Assembly (NCBI GenBank): GCA_963700045.1
Contig: CAVOWK010000025.1
Coordinates: 62,001 to 126,000 of the forward strand
DNA length: 64,000 nt
Direction: 5' to 3'
DNA from: RPQJ01 sp963700045
Lineage (GTDB): Bacteria > Pseudomonadota > Gammaproteobacteria > Steroidobacterales > Steroidobacteraceae
Below, piece after piece: positions 63,937 through 64,000 of the stretch (within the stretch, counting starts at the first letter, position 1; every line of letters begins with the position of its first letter). Position numbers and translations under genes: made by a program. The notes beneath the pieces were generated by a model. It was not told where the DNA came from and searched no databases. It saw only the letters and a list, made by a program, of their open reading frames with translations.

Positions 63937-64000
63937 GTGACTCGGACAGATCCCCTCGTCGTTTTCACGCCCTCGGGTAAGCGTGGACGCTTTGCCGTCG
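63937..64000 (+). CDS. Start of an ASKHA/ferredoxin-type corrinoid activation protein (RamA-like), cut by right edge
   Basis: Only the first 21 codons are visible, from GTG 63937: DPLVVFTPSGKRGRFAV. This matches the N-terminus of the [2Fe-2S] ferredoxin domain of RamA-like/DUF4445 proteins, which use ATP to reduce inactive Co(II) corrinoid back to Co(I). The gene starts 9 bases after the MtrH-like stop. Such an activator is expected in a corrinoid methyl-transfer operon, and would be needed all the more in an aerobe. The short visible part makes the call tentative. Confidence 0.65.
   Translation, partial: MTRTDPLVVFTPSGKRGRFAV

Overview
The window is GC-rich (roughly two-thirds G+C by eye) and densely packed with bacterial genes. 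It carries a TonB-dependent receptor next to a TPR-sulfotransferase, a complete set of aerobic oxidases, CobS/CobT of the oxygen-dependent cobalamin route, NAD-linked molybdenum formate dehydrogenase and a Liu-type leucine pathway. Together these point to an aerobic or facultative proteobacterium. The receptor/sulfotransferase pair and the small membrane proteins near 5.2-6.4 kb look gammaproteobacterial to me. CobST and the sarcosine/dimethylglycine oxidase set are also common in Alphaproteobacteria, so the class is not settled.

Layout. 1-5 kb: leucine/isovalerate operon on the minus strand (isovaleryl-CoA dehydrogenase, MaoC, CitE-like lyase, methylcrotonyl-CoA carboxylase beta), divergent from a GntR regulator with a palindromic operator between them. 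5.1 kb: tRNA-Leu(UAA). 5.2-7.8 kb: two small membrane or unknown proteins and two glutathione transferases. 8-13 kb: fdsGBAD formate dehydrogenase, convergent with folD. 13-18.4 kb (minus): MFS transporter, FAD oxidoreductase, GMC (choline dehydrogenase-like) oxidoreductase, folD. 18.5-21 kb: SDR and carboxylesterase. 21-27.8 kb (minus): aldehyde dehydrogenase, cobS, cobT, Gfa-like protein, quinone oxidoreductase, LysR. 28-34.5 kb: non-pyrrolysine MttB-family methyltransferase and two dimethylglycine-dehydrogenase-like flavoproteins. 34.5-43.7 kb (minus): a third such flavoprotein, soxBDAG sarcosine oxidase and a BCCT transporter, with a divergent GbdR-like regulator. 44.9-51 kb (minus): LysR, a second and damaged mttB, a fourth dimethylglycine-dehydrogenase-like protein and a hydrolase. 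51-57.4 kb: TonB receptor, TPR-sulfotransferase, MFS. 57.7-59.5 kb: hydroxyisobutyrate-type dehydrogenase and purU. 59.8-64 kb: a tightly coupled corrinoid/folate C1 operon that runs off the right edge into a corrinoid-activating protein.

How it may work together (inference). BCCT imports a methylated amine such as glycine betaine, or GMC oxidoreductase plus aldehyde dehydrogenase make it from choline. MttB-family enzymes move one methyl to the corrinoid protein, and the MtrH-like enzyme passes it to tetrahydrofolate. DMGDH-like enzymes and SoxBDAG remove the remaining methyls oxidatively as methylene-THF. MetF with its cysteine-rich partner, FolD, PurU and FdsGBAD then oxidise the C1 units to CO2 and NADH. 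CobST and the activation protein would make and maintain the corrinoid. This joins an anaerobe-style methyl-transfer module to an aerobic oxidative pathway.

A caution on quality. I count about 25 frame breaks in eight conserved genes, 22 of them net +1 and many in short C/G runs. Insertion-type sequencing error is the simplest explanation, so the genes marked pseudogene may be intact in the organism.
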